A stretch of 36,589 nt of DNA from Candidatus Kuenenia stuttgartensis (GCA_945902075.1 CAMDMA010000036.1:1-36589), one strand, 5' to 3'; shown: positions 24,096 to 33,940, counted from the first letter of the stretch. Numbers and translations: made by a program. Notes: generated by a model not told the origin, from the sequence alone.

Positions 24096-26881
24096 CCAAC
24101 TCACTTCGCCGAATACGCGCACTCGCCAAGCGCGAAATTTTGAGCGCCTTCGTCTCACCAACTGGTTGGATCGTGCTGGCGATCGCCGGGCTCGTCGCAG
24201 CGGTGGCATTCTTCGCTGGGTCTTTCGAAGAGTCGCGGCCAGCAACGCTGCGCACCGCAGTCCTCGCTGCGGGATGGGCGCTCCTTGCCACGGCGCCCGC
24301 GCTTTCGATGCGTGCATTCAGCGAAGAGTTTCGGCTGAAAACGTGGGAGACACTCTTCGCAAGCCCGCTTGGCCCCATCGAGATGGTGATCGGGAAGGCA
24401 CTTGGCTGCGCAGCACTTGTCGCGGTCAGTTTGCTTCCGCTTGCGCTCTTGGTTGTGCCGCTCGAGTTCCATGCGTCGCCAGATTACGGCGAGATCGCGT
24501 GCGGCTTGGTTGGTCTCTTTCTCACTGGTTTCGCCGCGACATCACTTGGTATTGCGGTTTCGGCAACGACCGCGAGCCAAACGGTCGCGTTTCTTGGGGC
24601 GTTCTTTGCCTGGCTCGGGCTTGTCGCTGGCTCGCGCATCTTGGTGGGTGCGCTTCCGCTGAGTTTCGCGCCGATCGCGGCCGCATGCGATCCGCTCCGC
24701 CGCCTCGAGGGATTTGCACTCGGGCTGTTTGATAGCGGTGGCGTCGCATTTTTTGTCGGGATTGCGATCGTCGGGCTCATCATCGCGACCATTCTTCTTG
24801 AGCGTATTCGTGATCGTGAGGCGCGATCCGCGGTCGGTCGCGTCTTTGGTCGGGTAGAGGGGATGACGTTCGCACTGGCGTCGATCGCGGCAGTCGCAGC
24901 GGGGATCGCGCTCTTTTCTCAGCCCGCGCTGCGCATCGAGCTCGATGCGACGAAAACGCGCGCCTACAGCCTTGCCCCTTCGACAAGTGAACTCCTTCGC
25001 GGACTCTCGGGGCAATGGAAAGTGCTGCTCTTTGTAGATGCTGCGCAGGCGGATCCGGCGGTGCTCCGGCAGATTGACGAAGTCCTCGAGCGCTTTCACG
25101 ACGCGAATGACGCGATCGAAGTTCGGCGCATTGACCCCGCCGACCCATCGGCAAGCGGTGCATTTGAAGAGGAACTTGCATCGATCGTCGCAACCCGCGC
25201 AAGCGAAGTCGCGGAGTGTGAAGCTGCCATTGTGCGTGGGCTCGCGGCGTATGACGCGTTTCGTGCGGAGGCCGCCGGGCAACCTGCCGGACTTCGTGCG
25301 GCGGCGGGCCAACTTCCAGCGGACAGCTCGGTGCGTCGCGCGGTGGAGCAAATAGCCGGACTGTTCGCTCAGGTCGCGACCGATGGCGAGCAATTCCGTG
25401 CGCGTGTCGCGGAACTTTCGCGTACGAGCGCATCCCGACCGCTTCCTGATATCGAGGGTGCACGAAGCGCGCTCGCGCAGGGTTTTCGGTTGTGGAGCGA
25501 CCAAATCGCCTCTGCAGCATCGCTCTTTGGCCAATGGCGCAATCAGCCCTCGATTCCGCAACCCGTACGCAATGTGCTTGCCGCGCGCATCGAACCTTTT
25601 GAGGTGCTCGCGTCGCGCATGCAAAGTTCGCGTCAGGAACTTGAGGCGCTTCCGGCACTCGAGTTTGATGCGCTTGGACGCGAGTTACTCGGTGGTGAAG
25701 CGGCGGTCGTCGTTGGCGCGGGTCGCATCGCGGTCATTCCAGCGTGGCGTATTTTCCCACGGGCCGCAGCTGCGGAGGGAACCGACCGCGTCTCGTACAG
25801 TTGGAGCTTCCGCGGTGAAGAAGTTCTCTCCGGTGCGATCCGAAGCATCGCGTCCGGCTCGATGCCAGAGGTCATCTTTGTTCATTGCGAGCGTGAATCC
25901 CTGCTGCGTGCGAAGCAAGACCACAGCGATCTCACGGCCGTTGCGGATGCGCTCCGCAGCGCGGGTTTCGTGCTCGGCGAGTGGACGCCCGGCCGTGGAG
26001 ATCGTCCGGTTCCCGAGAAGGGGCGAGCGCAGGTGTTTGTTGTCATCCCCGCCCTTCGGCGCGCGCAGCTTGACCTTTCGCGTGAAGAGCGGCTGCTCGC
26101 AACTGCAGCTGCCGAACTGGTCGCCGACGGGAAATCTGTGCTCGTGACAGCGGGACGAAGCATGCTCGCAGTGCTTGGGCAACCCGATCCGTGGGAGTCG
26201 CTTCTTGCGCCATTCGGACTTGAACCAGATTCTGGACGTGTGATCCTCGAACTCGTTGCGAAAGACGACGGGACGCCAGAGACGCGTCCATGGCAACTCA
26301 TCGAGCGTGTTCCCGAATCGCCGCTTGCTTCACGATTGCGCGGTCGTCCGGTGCTACTCAACCAGGCCATGCGGGTGAAACTGAGCGAGCCGGCACCACC
26401 AGGCGTCGTTCGTCAAGTCGTTATCGAGGTCGAGCCGTCACCATCGCGCTGGCTTGCGGATGACTGGCGCGGTGATGGTGATGGCGTGCGTGAGGTTCCG
26501 GCACGGAAGGTCTTGAATGAGGCAGTCCCGGTGGCGGTGCTTGCAGAGCGAAAGGTTGCGGGCGGTACCCAGCGCGTGGCGCTTGTCGCGAGCGGCGGGT
26601 GGCTCCTCACCAGCGTCGCGGATCTCTCCGACAGTCTCGGCGGCGGGCGCACCGCGCTTGTAAACCCTGGAAATCGCGAACTCCTTCTCGCAAGTGTGGC
26701 GTGGCTTGCCAATCGCACGGACCTTCTTGACTCGGGCTTGAGTGGCCGAGAGGTGTCGCGGATTGAAGGGCTTTCAAGCGGTTTCCGCCGCGCGTGGATG
26801 ATCGGGTTCGGCACGCTACTTGCCATTGGTCCCATCGCGATCGGTGCGTTGGTCGTTGGCCGACGGAGGGTGCGCGCATGA
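24092..26881 (+). CDS. Fused ABC-2 permease and GldG-type auxiliary protein
   Basis: 929 residues. The first 260 residues form a GldF-like ABC-2 permease with about six membrane helices (it opens MTNSLRRIRALAKREILSAF; ALSMRAFSEEFRLKTWETLFASP is the typical cytoplasmic segment). A further helix near 268-288 starts a large extracytoplasmic GldG-type domain (ABC_transp_aux; LDATKTRAYSLAPSTSELLRGL, then LLFVDA), and a last membrane helix (about 900-922) closes the protein. In flavobacteria GldF and GldG are separate proteins; here they are one chain. A helical, Ala-rich stretch (about 370-520) is inserted in the GldG part. Export or anchoring of an envelope component is inferred; the cargo is unknown. 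The gene overlaps both neighbours by ATGA. Confidence 0.9.
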   Translation: MTNSLRRIRALAKREILSAFVSPTGWIVLAIAGLVAAVAFFAGSFEESRPATLRTAVLAAGWALLATAPALSMRAFSEEFRLKTWETLFASPLGPIEMVIGKALGCAALVAVSLLPLALLVVPLEFHASPDYGEIACGLVGLFLTGFAATSLGIAVSATTASQTVAFLGAFFAWLGLVAGSRILVGALPLSFAPIAAACDPLRRLEGFALGLFDSGGVAFFVGIAIVGLIIATILLERIRDREARSAVGRVFGRVEGMTFALASIAAVAAGIALFSQPALRIELDATKTRAYSLAPSTSELLRGLSGQWKVLLFVDAAQADPAVLRQIDEVLERFHDANDAIEVRRIDPADPSASGAFEEELASIVATRASEVAECEAAIVRGLAAYDAFRAEAAGQPAGLRAAAGQLPADSSVRRAVEQIAGLFAQVATDGEQFRARVAELSRTSASRPLPDIEGARSALAQGFRLWSDQIASAASLFGQWRNQPSIPQPVRNVLAARIEPFEVLASRMQSSRQELEALPALEFDALGRELLGGEAAVVVGAGRIAVIPAWRIFPRAAAAEGTDRVSYSWSFRGEEVLSGAIRSIASGSMPEVIFVHCERESLLRAKQDHSDLTAVADALRSAGFVLGEWTPGRGDRPVPEKGRAQVFVVIPALRRAQLDLSREERLLATAAAELVADGKSVLVTAGRSMLAVLGQPDPWESLLAPFGLEPDSGRVILELVAKDDGTPETRPWQLIERVPESPLASRLRGRPVLLNQAMRVKLSEPAPPGVVRQVVIEVEPSPSRWLADDWRGDGDGVREVPARKVLNEAVPVAVLAERKVAGGTQRVALVASGGWLLTSVADLSDSLGGGRTALVNPGNRELLLASVAWLANRTDLLDSGLSGREVSRIEGLSSGFRRAWMIGFGTLLAIGPIAIGALVVGRRRVRA

Positions 26882-28248
26882 GGTGGCTTCGGTCGGTGAT
26901 CGCACTCGGAATTGCGCTTGCGCTCGGCCTCGCGGCGCGACAATTTGCCGCACCGCCCGTCGCGACAACATCCGCCCGGCGTCCGTTCGTTCCCACAAGT
27001 GTCGTGGACCCTGAACGCGTCATCGATGTGATTCTTGAGCGCGATGGCGTGCGCTATCGATTCGTTCGACGGGGTGAGTCCTGGTGGCAGACGGAGCCGA
27101 TTGAGTTTCCGGTGGATAGTTGGTCGATCCGTCAGTTTGTGATTCGGCTGCTCAAGACTGAATCGGTTCGCAGTGTTCCCGCCGATCCTGAGTCGCTTTC
27201 GCGCGCGGGACTTTCGCCGGCGGTCGCGAGCATCGAGTTGACGATCCTCAACGACGACGGTGTGTCACGCACCGTGGGCGTTGAACTCGGCAAACGCAGC
27301 CTCGCAGGACGTGCCTACGCGCGAATGTCCGATGCAAACGCAACGTTTGATGTGGTTGATGCGACCCTGCATGAGTTCGTTCTTGAACGGGACCCGAAGG
27401 AGTTTCGCAGGCGTGACATCTTCGTTGATCTCAGCGAGGTCGATCGCGTGGCGTTCAACTCGGGTGGAAACTTGACGGTGCTCGAGCGCACGGGTCGCGA
27501 CTATCGACTTTCTGCGCCTGTTCGTGCACGGGCTGATCGTGCGCAGGCAGAAGAACTTCTTGATGCGTTGCGCCGCGCACGATCCGGCGGTTTCATTGTC
27601 GATCGGCCCGCGGAGCTTGCGGTGTACGGCCTTGCGCCCGCGGCGGCAACCATCACGGTCGATGGCGCCGGAAACACGCAGACGCTTCTGATCGGTGATG
27701 CGGTGTCGATTGGCGCACAGGATCGCTTTGGAATGATGGAGGGGTCGCAGACCATCGTGCGACTTCCGGCTGCGGAGATCGCTGGAATCGTGCCGCGCGT
27801 TGAACGGCTCCTTGACGCTGTTGCGACTGGCGTTCGCCCACGCGATGTCGGTGGACTAGAGATCGTGTCTGGAGCAAATCGCGTCGTACTTCATCGGGAA
27901 GTCGAGGGTTGGACGGCACGGTTGTTCGATGTCTCACGGATCGATGGCGCCGACGCCGCTTCTAAGGAGCCGCGCGTTGTAGACACTGACGCAGTTGATC
28001 GGCTGCTCTCTGCGCTATGTGAGGCGCGTGCAGGCAGTGTCGAGATCGCGGATTTCCCAGCCGATCGCGAGGTTGCGCGCATCACCCTTCTTGGATTTGC
28101 GGGTGAGCCGATCGATACGGTTCGCGTCGCGCGGCGCGCCTCCGACGACAAACTCATTCTTGAGAATGGCGACGGCGTTTTGCGTATTCATGGCGCGATT
28201 GATCTTCCACTGGAACCGGCTGCACTTGGTCTGATGCGAACGCGGTGA
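26878..28248 (+). CDS. DUF4340 domain protein, membrane-anchored
   Basis: 456 residues from ATG 26878, which overlaps the permease stop (ATGA). An N-terminal membrane anchor (about 5-24) precedes an extracytoplasmic beta-rich protein with repeated DUF4340-type units: ILERDGVRYRFVRRGESWWQTEPIEFPVD (about 52-80), then VAFNSGGNLTVLERTGRDYRLSAPVRARAD (about 194-225), where a Trp/Tyr is followed by a Pro and an aspartate-led helix. DUF4340 genes commonly follow GldG-type genes in planctomycete and proteobacterial operons, so it is probably an accessory of the transporter. The mechanism is unknown. Confidence 0.87.
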   Translation: MRWLRSVIALGIALALGLAARQFAAPPVATTSARRPFVPTSVVDPERVIDVILERDGVRYRFVRRGESWWQTEPIEFPVDSWSIRQFVIRLLKTESVRSVPADPESLSRAGLSPAVASIELTILNDDGVSRTVGVELGKRSLAGRAYARMSDANATFDVVDATLHEFVLERDPKEFRRRDIFVDLSEVDRVAFNSGGNLTVLERTGRDYRLSAPVRARADRAQAEELLDALRRARSGGFIVDRPAELAVYGLAPAAATITVDGAGNTQTLLIGDAVSIGAQDRFGMMEGSQTIVRLPAAEIAGIVPRVERLLDAVATGVRPRDVGGLEIVSGANRVVLHREVEGWTARLFDVSRIDGADAASKEPRVVDTDAVDRLLSALCEARAGSVEIADFPADREVARITLLGFAGEPIDTVRVARRASDDKLILENGDGVLRIHGAIDLPLEPAALGLMRTR

Positions 28249-28255
28249 CGGATGT

Positions 28256-28307
28256 TGATCATGTTTTGATCATGCATTGATCATGTCTTGATCATGTTTT
28301 GATCATG
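28256..28307. repeat. Five TGATCATG copies at exact 11-bp spacing
   Basis: TGATCATG occurs at 28256, 28267, 28278, 28289 and 28300, separated by TTT, CAT, TCT and TTT. Each holds the palindrome TGATCA, so neighbouring copies can also pair as 6-bp hairpins in RNA. The array lies at the convergent end of the DUF4340 gene and ribD, and its right part encodes the last residues and stop of RibD. Confidence 0.95.
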
Positions 28308-29434
28308 TGCGTCGACTCGAGTGTGGTGGCCGCGGGTGTTGCCATCGTCCAGCGATAGTGGAGAAGCGCATCGCTTCCGCGGCGCCGGACGCTCAGTAGC
28401 CGCCCACGCGGGATGGCGGCGAGCACTTCCGGCATCAAGCCGCGCGCGCATCGACGCGCCACATCATCGGCAACGAGGATCGGCGCGACAAAAATCCACG
28501 CCTCATCAAGGAGCCGCTCGCGAATCAATCGGCCGACAAGTCCGCCGCCTGATTCCACAAGCACCGTTGAAACGCCTTCCGTTGCAAGTATGCGTAGCGC
28601 CGGCTCGATGCTGTCGCCGACACCGAGCTCGATGACGGTCACGCCAGCTTCCGCGAGCCGCCTCCGCCGTGCGACAACAGGTGCCTCTGCATCCGCGCGA
28701 ACCAAAATGGTCGTGGGCAATGTCCCGTCGACAACTTTCGAATCAAGCGGAGTTCGCGCGTCGGGATCGAAGACAACGCGTCGCTGTGGCCGAGTCGAGC
28801 GCCCATCGCGCGCGGTGAGACGCGGGTCGTCTTCAAGCACCGTCCCGATGCCGGTGAGGATTGCATCAACGCGCCCACGCTCGCGATGAACCATGCGGCG
28901 CGACCGACTACAACTGAGCCATTGGCTGTCACCGTTGGCGAGTGCGACTGCGCCGTCGATCGACTGCGCCCACTTCGCAGAAATCCACGGAAGCCCGGAG
29001 CTGATGCGTTTGAGAAATGGGAGAGTCAGTTCGTTTGACCCCGCATGCTCAAACCTCTGCACGCGAACGCCCGCCGCCGCAAGCTTCGCAGCGCCGCCTA
29101 CTGCGAGCGGATTCGGATCGGCAACGGCGAACACAACTTCAGCGATTCCTGCGGCGACCAAGGCATCGCAGCAAGGACCAGTTCTCCCACGATGTGCGCA
29201 TGGTTCGAGCGTCACAATCGCAGTTCCTCCACGCGCGCGCCCGCCAGCTGCGGCAAGCGCGGCAACCTCTGCGTGGGCCTCGCCCCACCGACGGTGGTAG
29301 CCATCGGCAATGATCTCGCCGTCCGCTGCGGTGATGACACATCCGACCATTGGATTCGGCTCCGCACCGCCGTGACCGCGCGAGGCAAGGCGCACGGCTC
29401 GATCAAGCAAAACGCGAATGCGCTCGGGAGTCAC
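28292..29434 (-). CDS. ribD: Bifunctional riboflavin biosynthesis deaminase/reductase RibD
   Basis: 380 residues. The N-terminal deaminase (about 1-145) removes the amino group from the pyrimidine formed by GTP cyclohydrolase II; its zinc site is complete (HAE near residue 54, EPCAHRGRTGPCC near 77-89). The C-terminal reductase (about 148-370) reduces the ribosyl side chain with NADPH (ISAKWAQSIDGAVA, SRRMVHRERGRVDAILTGIGTVLEDDPRLT, VLVESGG). Length is normal. The start is GTG 29434, which overlaps the stop of the upstream phosphatase gene by GTGA (29431-29434), implying translational coupling. The final six residues (STHMIKT region) come from the TGATCATG array, so the C-terminus has drifted. 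No other rib gene is in the window. Confidence 0.95.
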   Translation of the reverse strand: MTPERIRVLLDRAVRLASRGHGGAEPNPMVGCVITAADGEIIADGYHRRWGEAHAEVAALAAAGGRARGGTAIVTLEPCAHRGRTGPCCDALVAAGIAEVVFAVADPNPLAVGGAAKLAAAGVRVQRFEHAGSNELTLPFLKRISSGLPWISAKWAQSIDGAVALANGDSQWLSCSRSRRMVHRERGRVDAILTGIGTVLEDDPRLTARDGRSTRPQRRVVFDPDARTPLDSKVVDGTLPTTILVRADAEAPVVARRRRLAEAGVTVIELGVGDSIEPALRILATEGVSTVLVESGGGLVGRLIRERLLDEAWIFVAPILVADDVARRCARGLMPEVLAAIPRGRLLSVRRRGSDALLHYRWTMATPAATTLESTHMIKT

Positions 29435-31602
29435 GCGCTAGCCCCGGCGAAGGAACCGTGATCCTGACTTTGAACCTGAGTCTGACTTGGGCTCGGCGGC
29501 GCATCGCCTGTGATCCAAGAGACGGAGCGCCGCTGAAGAAACGCGACTTCCGCGATGAGCAGATCGTCCTCGGCCATGCCCGCTTCGAAGGTTTCAACAA
29601 GCCGCATCAAAAACTGTGTCCATCGTGGCGGCGCAACTGGTCGACTCACGATTTCGCGCAAGCGTTCAAGTCCAAAGCGCTCGCCGCGCGGACTCTTCGC
29701 GTCGTAGGCGCCGTCCGTAAAGAGAATCAGCGTGTCACGCTCTTCGAGTTGGATACTGGCCTCATCCTCGCCGAACTCGTCGTTGTCGACCGCGCCAAGG
29801 AGAAACGTCGTCGATGCGAGCTCCGTCACATCGCCGCGTGAACGCAGGAAAATGGGCGGGTGGCCGGCACTTGCGTAGCGCAATTCGCCTGAGCGAGGAT
29901 CAATGGTGAGAAGAATGGCTGTTGCATACAGCTGATGTCGGGCGAGCAAGCGGTGAAAGTAGCGGTTCAGGCGCGCGAGTAGTTTCGCCGGGCCGTCGTT
30001 GGGATGTTCGTCGCGGAGACGCTCGATTTCGCCATGAATGCGAGCGACGCTCATCGCGCTGGTGAGCCCATGCCCGGTGACATCGATCAGCGCGAGATGA
30101 AAGCGATCATGATCGTCGGTCCAAACATGAATGAAGTCGCCACCAATATCTGCAGCGGGTCGATAGCCAAAGTCGAAGCGCATCCAATCGACAACAATCG
30201 GCTTCGGGAAGAGCGACTCGTGGACCGCGCGTGCCTGCTGATACTCGCGGCGCATCTCGAGAAAGCGTCTTCCGATGAACCCGCTCTTGAAGCGGTTTCG
30301 ATGCCACTGGAGTCGCGCGTAACAGATGACAAGTGCTGGCGCAAAGAGAAAGGGAACCGCCAAAAGTTTGCCAACAAGTTCGAGCCAATCATTCTGTGGT
30401 ACCGCAAGACCAAGCGAGAGGAGCAGCCAACACACGAGGAGCGGCGCGATCGGCTTCAGCGATTCGCGCCACGTCCACGGCAGAAAAAGTGATGCGGTGA
30501 GATGCCAGAAAAAGATGGAGATCAGAGGCGTCGCCCAGGCGTCGGGAATCGCGAGAAGGAGCGCCGATTCGAAGACAAAGTTGATGAGGCCGAGGATGAG
30601 GATCATCCGTGAAGCGGCAGTCACGAGTTCGGTGCGGGTGTAGAGTTTGGGCCGGACGACAAGCCCAAACCACGCGGTCACTGCAACGACCGGCGCAGCG
30701 AGCAGCGTAAAAATCCACCAAGGCAACGTGGAGGGATCAAACTCGTCATCGACGGTCAACGGAGTTGAAGGGGCACTACTTGGGAGGTTCGTTGTGGGGA
30801 GTTCAGTCTTTGACTCAGTGATTGGCGATTCAGTGGTCGGCGATTCAGGGGTCGGCGATTCAGGGTTTGCTAGCTCGTGGTTTGGTAGCTCGTGGTTTGC
30901 TAGCTCGTGGTTGAGTAGCTCGTGGTTGAGTAGCGTGGGGTTGGGCGCTTCAGTGTTGATGAGTGGCTGAGGGTTACGCAAATCGAGCGCCTGTGTGCCG
31001 ACGTCATCGGTCTCGCCCGATCTGCGATCGCCTGCGAGAGCAGGGCGATCGGCAGGGGTCGCCAGCTCGGCGGACTCGCCTGGTGCATCGAGATACCAAC
31101 GATCAATCGGTCCGGGTCGCGGTGCCGCCCGCCGTGCCCCGCGCTTTTGCTCGCGACCACCTGATGTGACATCGTCGGCAAAATCGCGCACGATCGAACT
31201 GAACGCATCCAGTGATGAAACCACGGCTTCAGCACCACGAGCCCGCGCGCGCTCGCGTTCTTCGAGTTCACGTTCTTCGCGCTCGCGAATCGTATTGGCG
31301 ATCTCGATGGCGCGGCGATCACCCGGACGAGGAGTGAGGCCAGCATCTGCGCGTCGCTCCGCTTGTTCGGCGCGTCGCTCAATCGGTGTCGGTTCGCGTT
31401 GTTCGGTTGGAGCAGCCTGTTCGGCGCGACCGATCGAAACAAAGATGAGCCCGGCAGTGGAAACGATTTGAAAGATTACATAGGCGATACAGAGGTAGCC
31501 AAGGCGTCGACGTAGCCACCTACCGAGCTCACGCTCGTACTCCGCACGAAGCGCGCCGGTCTCAATAGGTACTTCAACTTGGTCGTCTGCCGCGTCCGAC
31601 AT
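29431..31602 (-). CDS. Membrane-bound SpoIIE-type PP2C serine/threonine phosphatase
   Basis: 723 residues. One N-terminal helix (about 34-57) is followed by a long polar segment with an Arg/Glu-rich coiled-coil-like part (about 70-125) and pentapeptide repeats (about 222-263). Then come several more membrane helices (about 285-440), a short linker helix (RRFLEMRREYQQARAVHESLFP) and the PP2C domain (about 475-695). The metal and catalytic motifs are intact: RPAADIGGDF, LIDVTGHGLTSAM, YASAGHPP, LFTDGAYDA and DDLLIAEV. Such proteins (RsbU/SpoIIE class) dephosphorylate anti-sigma antagonists, controlling stress sigma factors; no partner gene is adjacent. There is no Shine-Dalgarno sequence, but TATCAT lies eight bases before the ATG. 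Coupled to ribD downstream. Confidence 0.9.
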   Translation of the reverse strand: MSDAADDQVEVPIETGALRAEYERELGRWLRRRLGYLCIAYVIFQIVSTAGLIFVSIGRAEQAAPTEQREPTPIERRAEQAERRADAGLTPRPGDRRAIEIANTIREREERELEERERARARGAEAVVSSLDAFSSIVRDFADDVTSGGREQKRGARRAAPRPGPIDRWYLDAPGESAELATPADRPALAGDRRSGETDDVGTQALDLRNPQPLINTEAPNPTLLNHELLNHELANHELPNHELANPESPTPESPTTESPITESKTELPTTNLPSSAPSTPLTVDDEFDPSTLPWWIFTLLAAPVVAVTAWFGLVVRPKLYTRTELVTAASRMILILGLINFVFESALLLAIPDAWATPLISIFFWHLTASLFLPWTWRESLKPIAPLLVCWLLLSLGLAVPQNDWLELVGKLLAVPFLFAPALVICYARLQWHRNRFKSGFIGRRFLEMRREYQQARAVHESLFPKPIVVDWMRFDFGYRPAADIGGDFIHVWTDDHDRFHLALIDVTGHGLTSAMSVARIHGEIERLRDEHPNDGPAKLLARLNRYFHRLLARHQLYATAILLTIDPRSGELRYASAGHPPIFLRSRGDVTELASTTFLLGAVDNDEFGEDEASIQLEERDTLILFTDGAYDAKSPRGERFGLERLREIVSRPVAPPRWTQFLMRLVETFEAGMAEDDLLIAEVAFLQRRSVSWITGDAPPSPSQTQVQSQDHGSFAGASA
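30813..30940 (-). repeat. 15-bp repeats coding for pentapeptides (xxNHE, then SPxxE)
   Basis: In the phosphatase gene, a run of 15-bp units encodes LLNHE, LLNHE, LANHE, LPNHE, LANPE, then SPTPE, SPTTE, SPITE. The frame is kept. Two related unit types follow each other, suggesting stepwise duplication within the extracytoplasmic or linker segment. Confidence 0.8.
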
Positions 31603-31610
31603 GGGCGGCC

Positions 31611-31616
31611 ATGATA
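31611..31616 (-). promoter_or_regulatory. Possible -10 (TATCAT) of the phosphatase-ribD operon
   Basis: TATCAT matches TATAAT at five of six positions and ends eight bases before the ATG, so a leaderless transcript is possible. No clear -35. An 11-bp palindrome TCACG-C-CGTGA (31628-31638) lies just upstream and could be an operator. Confidence 0.4.
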
Positions 31617-31727
31617 GGGCTCGTCACTCACGCCGTGACTCAGTCATTCTCCTGATTTCGTCGCGACACCTCGAAGGCGGTAGAGGTTTGAGCTGGAATC
31701 AGGCAGCCTGGTCAATGAAGCAAAAGG

Positions 31728-31761
31728 AACGCCGCCGCCGGTGGGGACCGGCGGCGGCGTT
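31728..31761 (-). terminator. Intrinsic terminator of fusA
   Basis: A perfect 15-bp stem (AACGCCGCCGCCGGT / ACCGGCGGCGGCGTT) with a 4-base loop is followed leftward by CCTTTTGC. It lies 68 bases past the fusA stop. Confidence 0.85.
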
Positions 31762-31828
31762 GGATCGAACGGTTTGAGTTGCCTGCATCAATCGGTTCCG
31801 CGGGATCATCCGCGTGCCTGATCATGCA

Positions 31829-33940
31829 TCACTTCTTGAGGACGGCTTCCTTCAGCTTCTCCGGCATGACGCGGTAGGTCAGCGGCTCCATCGAGCTCGT
31901 TGCACGACCCTGGGTCATGGAGCGCAGAGTCGTCGTATAGCCGAAGAGTTCCGACAGCGGCACTTCGCAGGTGAGCAGACGTGCGTTACCACGCATTTCC
32001 TGGTCGGTGATCTGGCCACGGCGAGAGGCGATGTCGCCCGAGACGTTACCGAAGAACTCGTCCGGAGTCGTGACCACGAGCTTCATGATGGGCTCAAGCA
32101 ATGCTGGACGCGCCTTCATGATCGCCTCGCGGAAGGCCAACATACCGGCTTGTTCGAATGCGATCTGGCTCGAGTCGACGTCGTGGTACGAGCCGAAGAC
32201 GAGCTGGACGCGGACGTTGATGACGGGGTAACCGCCGAGAACGCCCGATGCCGCTGCCTGACGCACGCCGTACTCGATCGAAGGAATAAACTCGCGCGGA
32301 ACAACGCCGCCCGAGATCTTGTCTTCGAACACGACGCCGTTCTTCATCTTCAGCTCCTCTGCCTCCGCCTCCTCGGGCGTGATGGGCATGACGCTGACGA
32401 CCGCGTCACCGAACTGACCGCGACCGCCTGACTGCTTCTTGAAGAGCCCGCGGACATCGCTTGCGGTGCCGGTGATCGTCTCGCGATACGACACGCGCGG
32501 CTTGCCGACGTTCACACCGATCTTCATGTCGCGGGTGAGCTTGTTCTTGATGATTTCAAGGTGCAACTCGCCCATGCCCGCGATGATGGTTTCACCGGTC
32601 TCATCGTTGTAGTTCGAGCGGAAGGACGGATCCTCGCGGCGAATGGTGACGAGCGCGTCGCCGAGCTTCTTCTTATCGTCGGCGGTGATCGGCTCGATCG
32701 CCATCGAGATGACCGGCTCAGGGAAGGTCATGCGCTCGAGGATGATCGGGTGATCGGGATCACAGATCGTGTCGCCGGTGAATGAACTCTTGAGTCCGAT
32801 CACGGCGACGATGTTGCCTGCGTCGATTGCATCGAGGGCGTTCCGGTCGCGAGCGTGCATCTCGAAGATGCGGCTGACATTTTCCTTCTTGCCGTTGCCC
32901 GGGTTGAGCACGCGCGTGCCTTTATCGAGCGTGCCGGAGTAGACGCGAATGTAGGTGAGGTCGCCGTGGGTGTCGCTGACGACCTTGAAGACGAGCGCAG
33001 AGAACGGCGCTGTCGGATCGTGGGGGCGGGTGAGCGGCTGATTGACGTCGTCGGGATTGACGCCCTTTGTGTCGGGGCGCTCGGTCGGGTTTGGCAGGTA
33101 GTCGACGGCAGCGTCGAGGACCTTCTGAACACCGATGTTCTTCAGCGCAGCGCCGCAGAGCACCGGGAAGCACTTGATATCGATGGTGCCCTTGCGGAGC
33201 CCGGCCTTGATTTGCGCGTTGGTGATATTCGCGGGATCAGTGAGGTACTGCTCCATGAGCACATCGTCGACCTCAGCGGCCTTTTCGATCATCTCAGCGC
33301 GGAACAGCTCAGCCTTGTCCTGGAGATCGGCTGGAATCGGACCCTCGGTGATGGTCGCACCCTGATCTTCGGCTGAGAAGTAAAGAGCCTTCATCTCAAC
33401 GAGGTCAACGACGCCGATGAAATCATTGCCCTTACCGATCGGGAGCTGGATGGCGACGCCGTTTGCGCCGAGGCGCGAGCGGATCGAAGCGAAGGAGAAG
33501 TCCCAGTCGGCGCCCATCTTGTCCATCTTGTTGATGAAGCAGAGGCGCGGCACGCCGTAGCGGTCGGCCTGACGCCACACGGTCTCAGACTGCGCCTCGA
33601 CGCCTTCCTTGCCGTCAAACACTGCGCACGCGCCGTCAAGAACGCGCAGCGAGCGCTCGACTTCGATGGTGAAGTCGACGTGGCCCGGGGTGTCGATGAG
33701 GTTGACCTTGTAGTCCACATCATCCTTGGTCCAGGGGCAGGTTGTCGCGGCGGACTGAATGGTGATGCCGCGCTCTTGTTCTTCCTGGAGGAAGTCCATC
33801 GTCGCGGTGCCCTGGTGGACTTCGCCGATCTTGTAGTTGCGGCCGGTGTAGAACAGGATGCGTTCGGTCACGGTCGTCTTACCTGCGTCGATGTGGGCGC
33901 AGATGCCGATGTTGCGGACCTTTGTGAGATCGGTAGCCAT
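31829..33940 (-). CDS. fusA: Translation elongation factor G
   Basis: 703 residues, full length for EF-G. This GTPase drives translocation and, with ribosome recycling factor, splits ribosomes. The G1 motif AHIDAGKTT (about 15-23), switch [13 protein letters not shown]3 DTPGH, G4 NKMDK and domain II to V motifs ([32 protein letters not shown]) are present. The ATG at 33940 has AGGA eight bases upstream. It is not in a str operon: no rpsL, rpsG or tufA lies nearby, and the gene has its own promoter region and terminator. The leader is about 255 bases long with several inverted and direct repeats. Confidence 0.98.
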   Translation of the reverse strand: MATDLTKVRNIGICAHIDAGKTTVTERILFYTGRNYKIGEVHQGTATMDFLQEEQERGITIQSAATTCPWTKDDVDYKVNLIDTPGHVDFTIEVERSLRVLDGACAVFDGKEGVEAQSETVWRQADRYGVPRLCFINKMDKMGADWDFSFASIRSRLGANGVAIQLPIGKGNDFIGVVDLVEMKALYFSAEDQGATITEGPIPADLQDKAELFRAEMIEKAAEVDDVLMEQYLTDPANITNAQIKAGLRKGTIDIKCFPVLCGAALKNIGVQKVLDAAVDYLPNPTERPDTKGVNPDDVNQPLTRPHDPTAPFSALVFKVVSDTHGDLTYIRVYSGTLDKGTRVLNPGNGKKENVSRIFEMHARDRNALDAIDAGNIVAVIGLKSSFTGDTICDPDHPIILERMTFPEPVISMAIEPITADDKKKLGDALVTIRREDPSFRSNYNDETGETIIAGMGELHLEIIKNKLTRDMKIGVNVGKPRVSYRETITGTASDVRGLFKKQSGGRGQFGDAVVSVMPITPEEAEAEELKMKNGVVFEDKISGGVVPREFIPSIEYGVRQAAASGVLGGYPVINVRVQLVFGSYHDVDSSQIAFEQAGMLAFREAIMKARPALLEPIMKLVVTTPDEFFGNVSGDIASRRGQITDQEMRGNARLLTCEVPLSELFGYTTTLRSMTQGRATSSMEPLTYRVMPEKLKEAVLKK

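Noticed and set aside
28256-28307. CRISPR or integron-type array
   Set aside because: The period is only 11 bp and the spacers are three bases.
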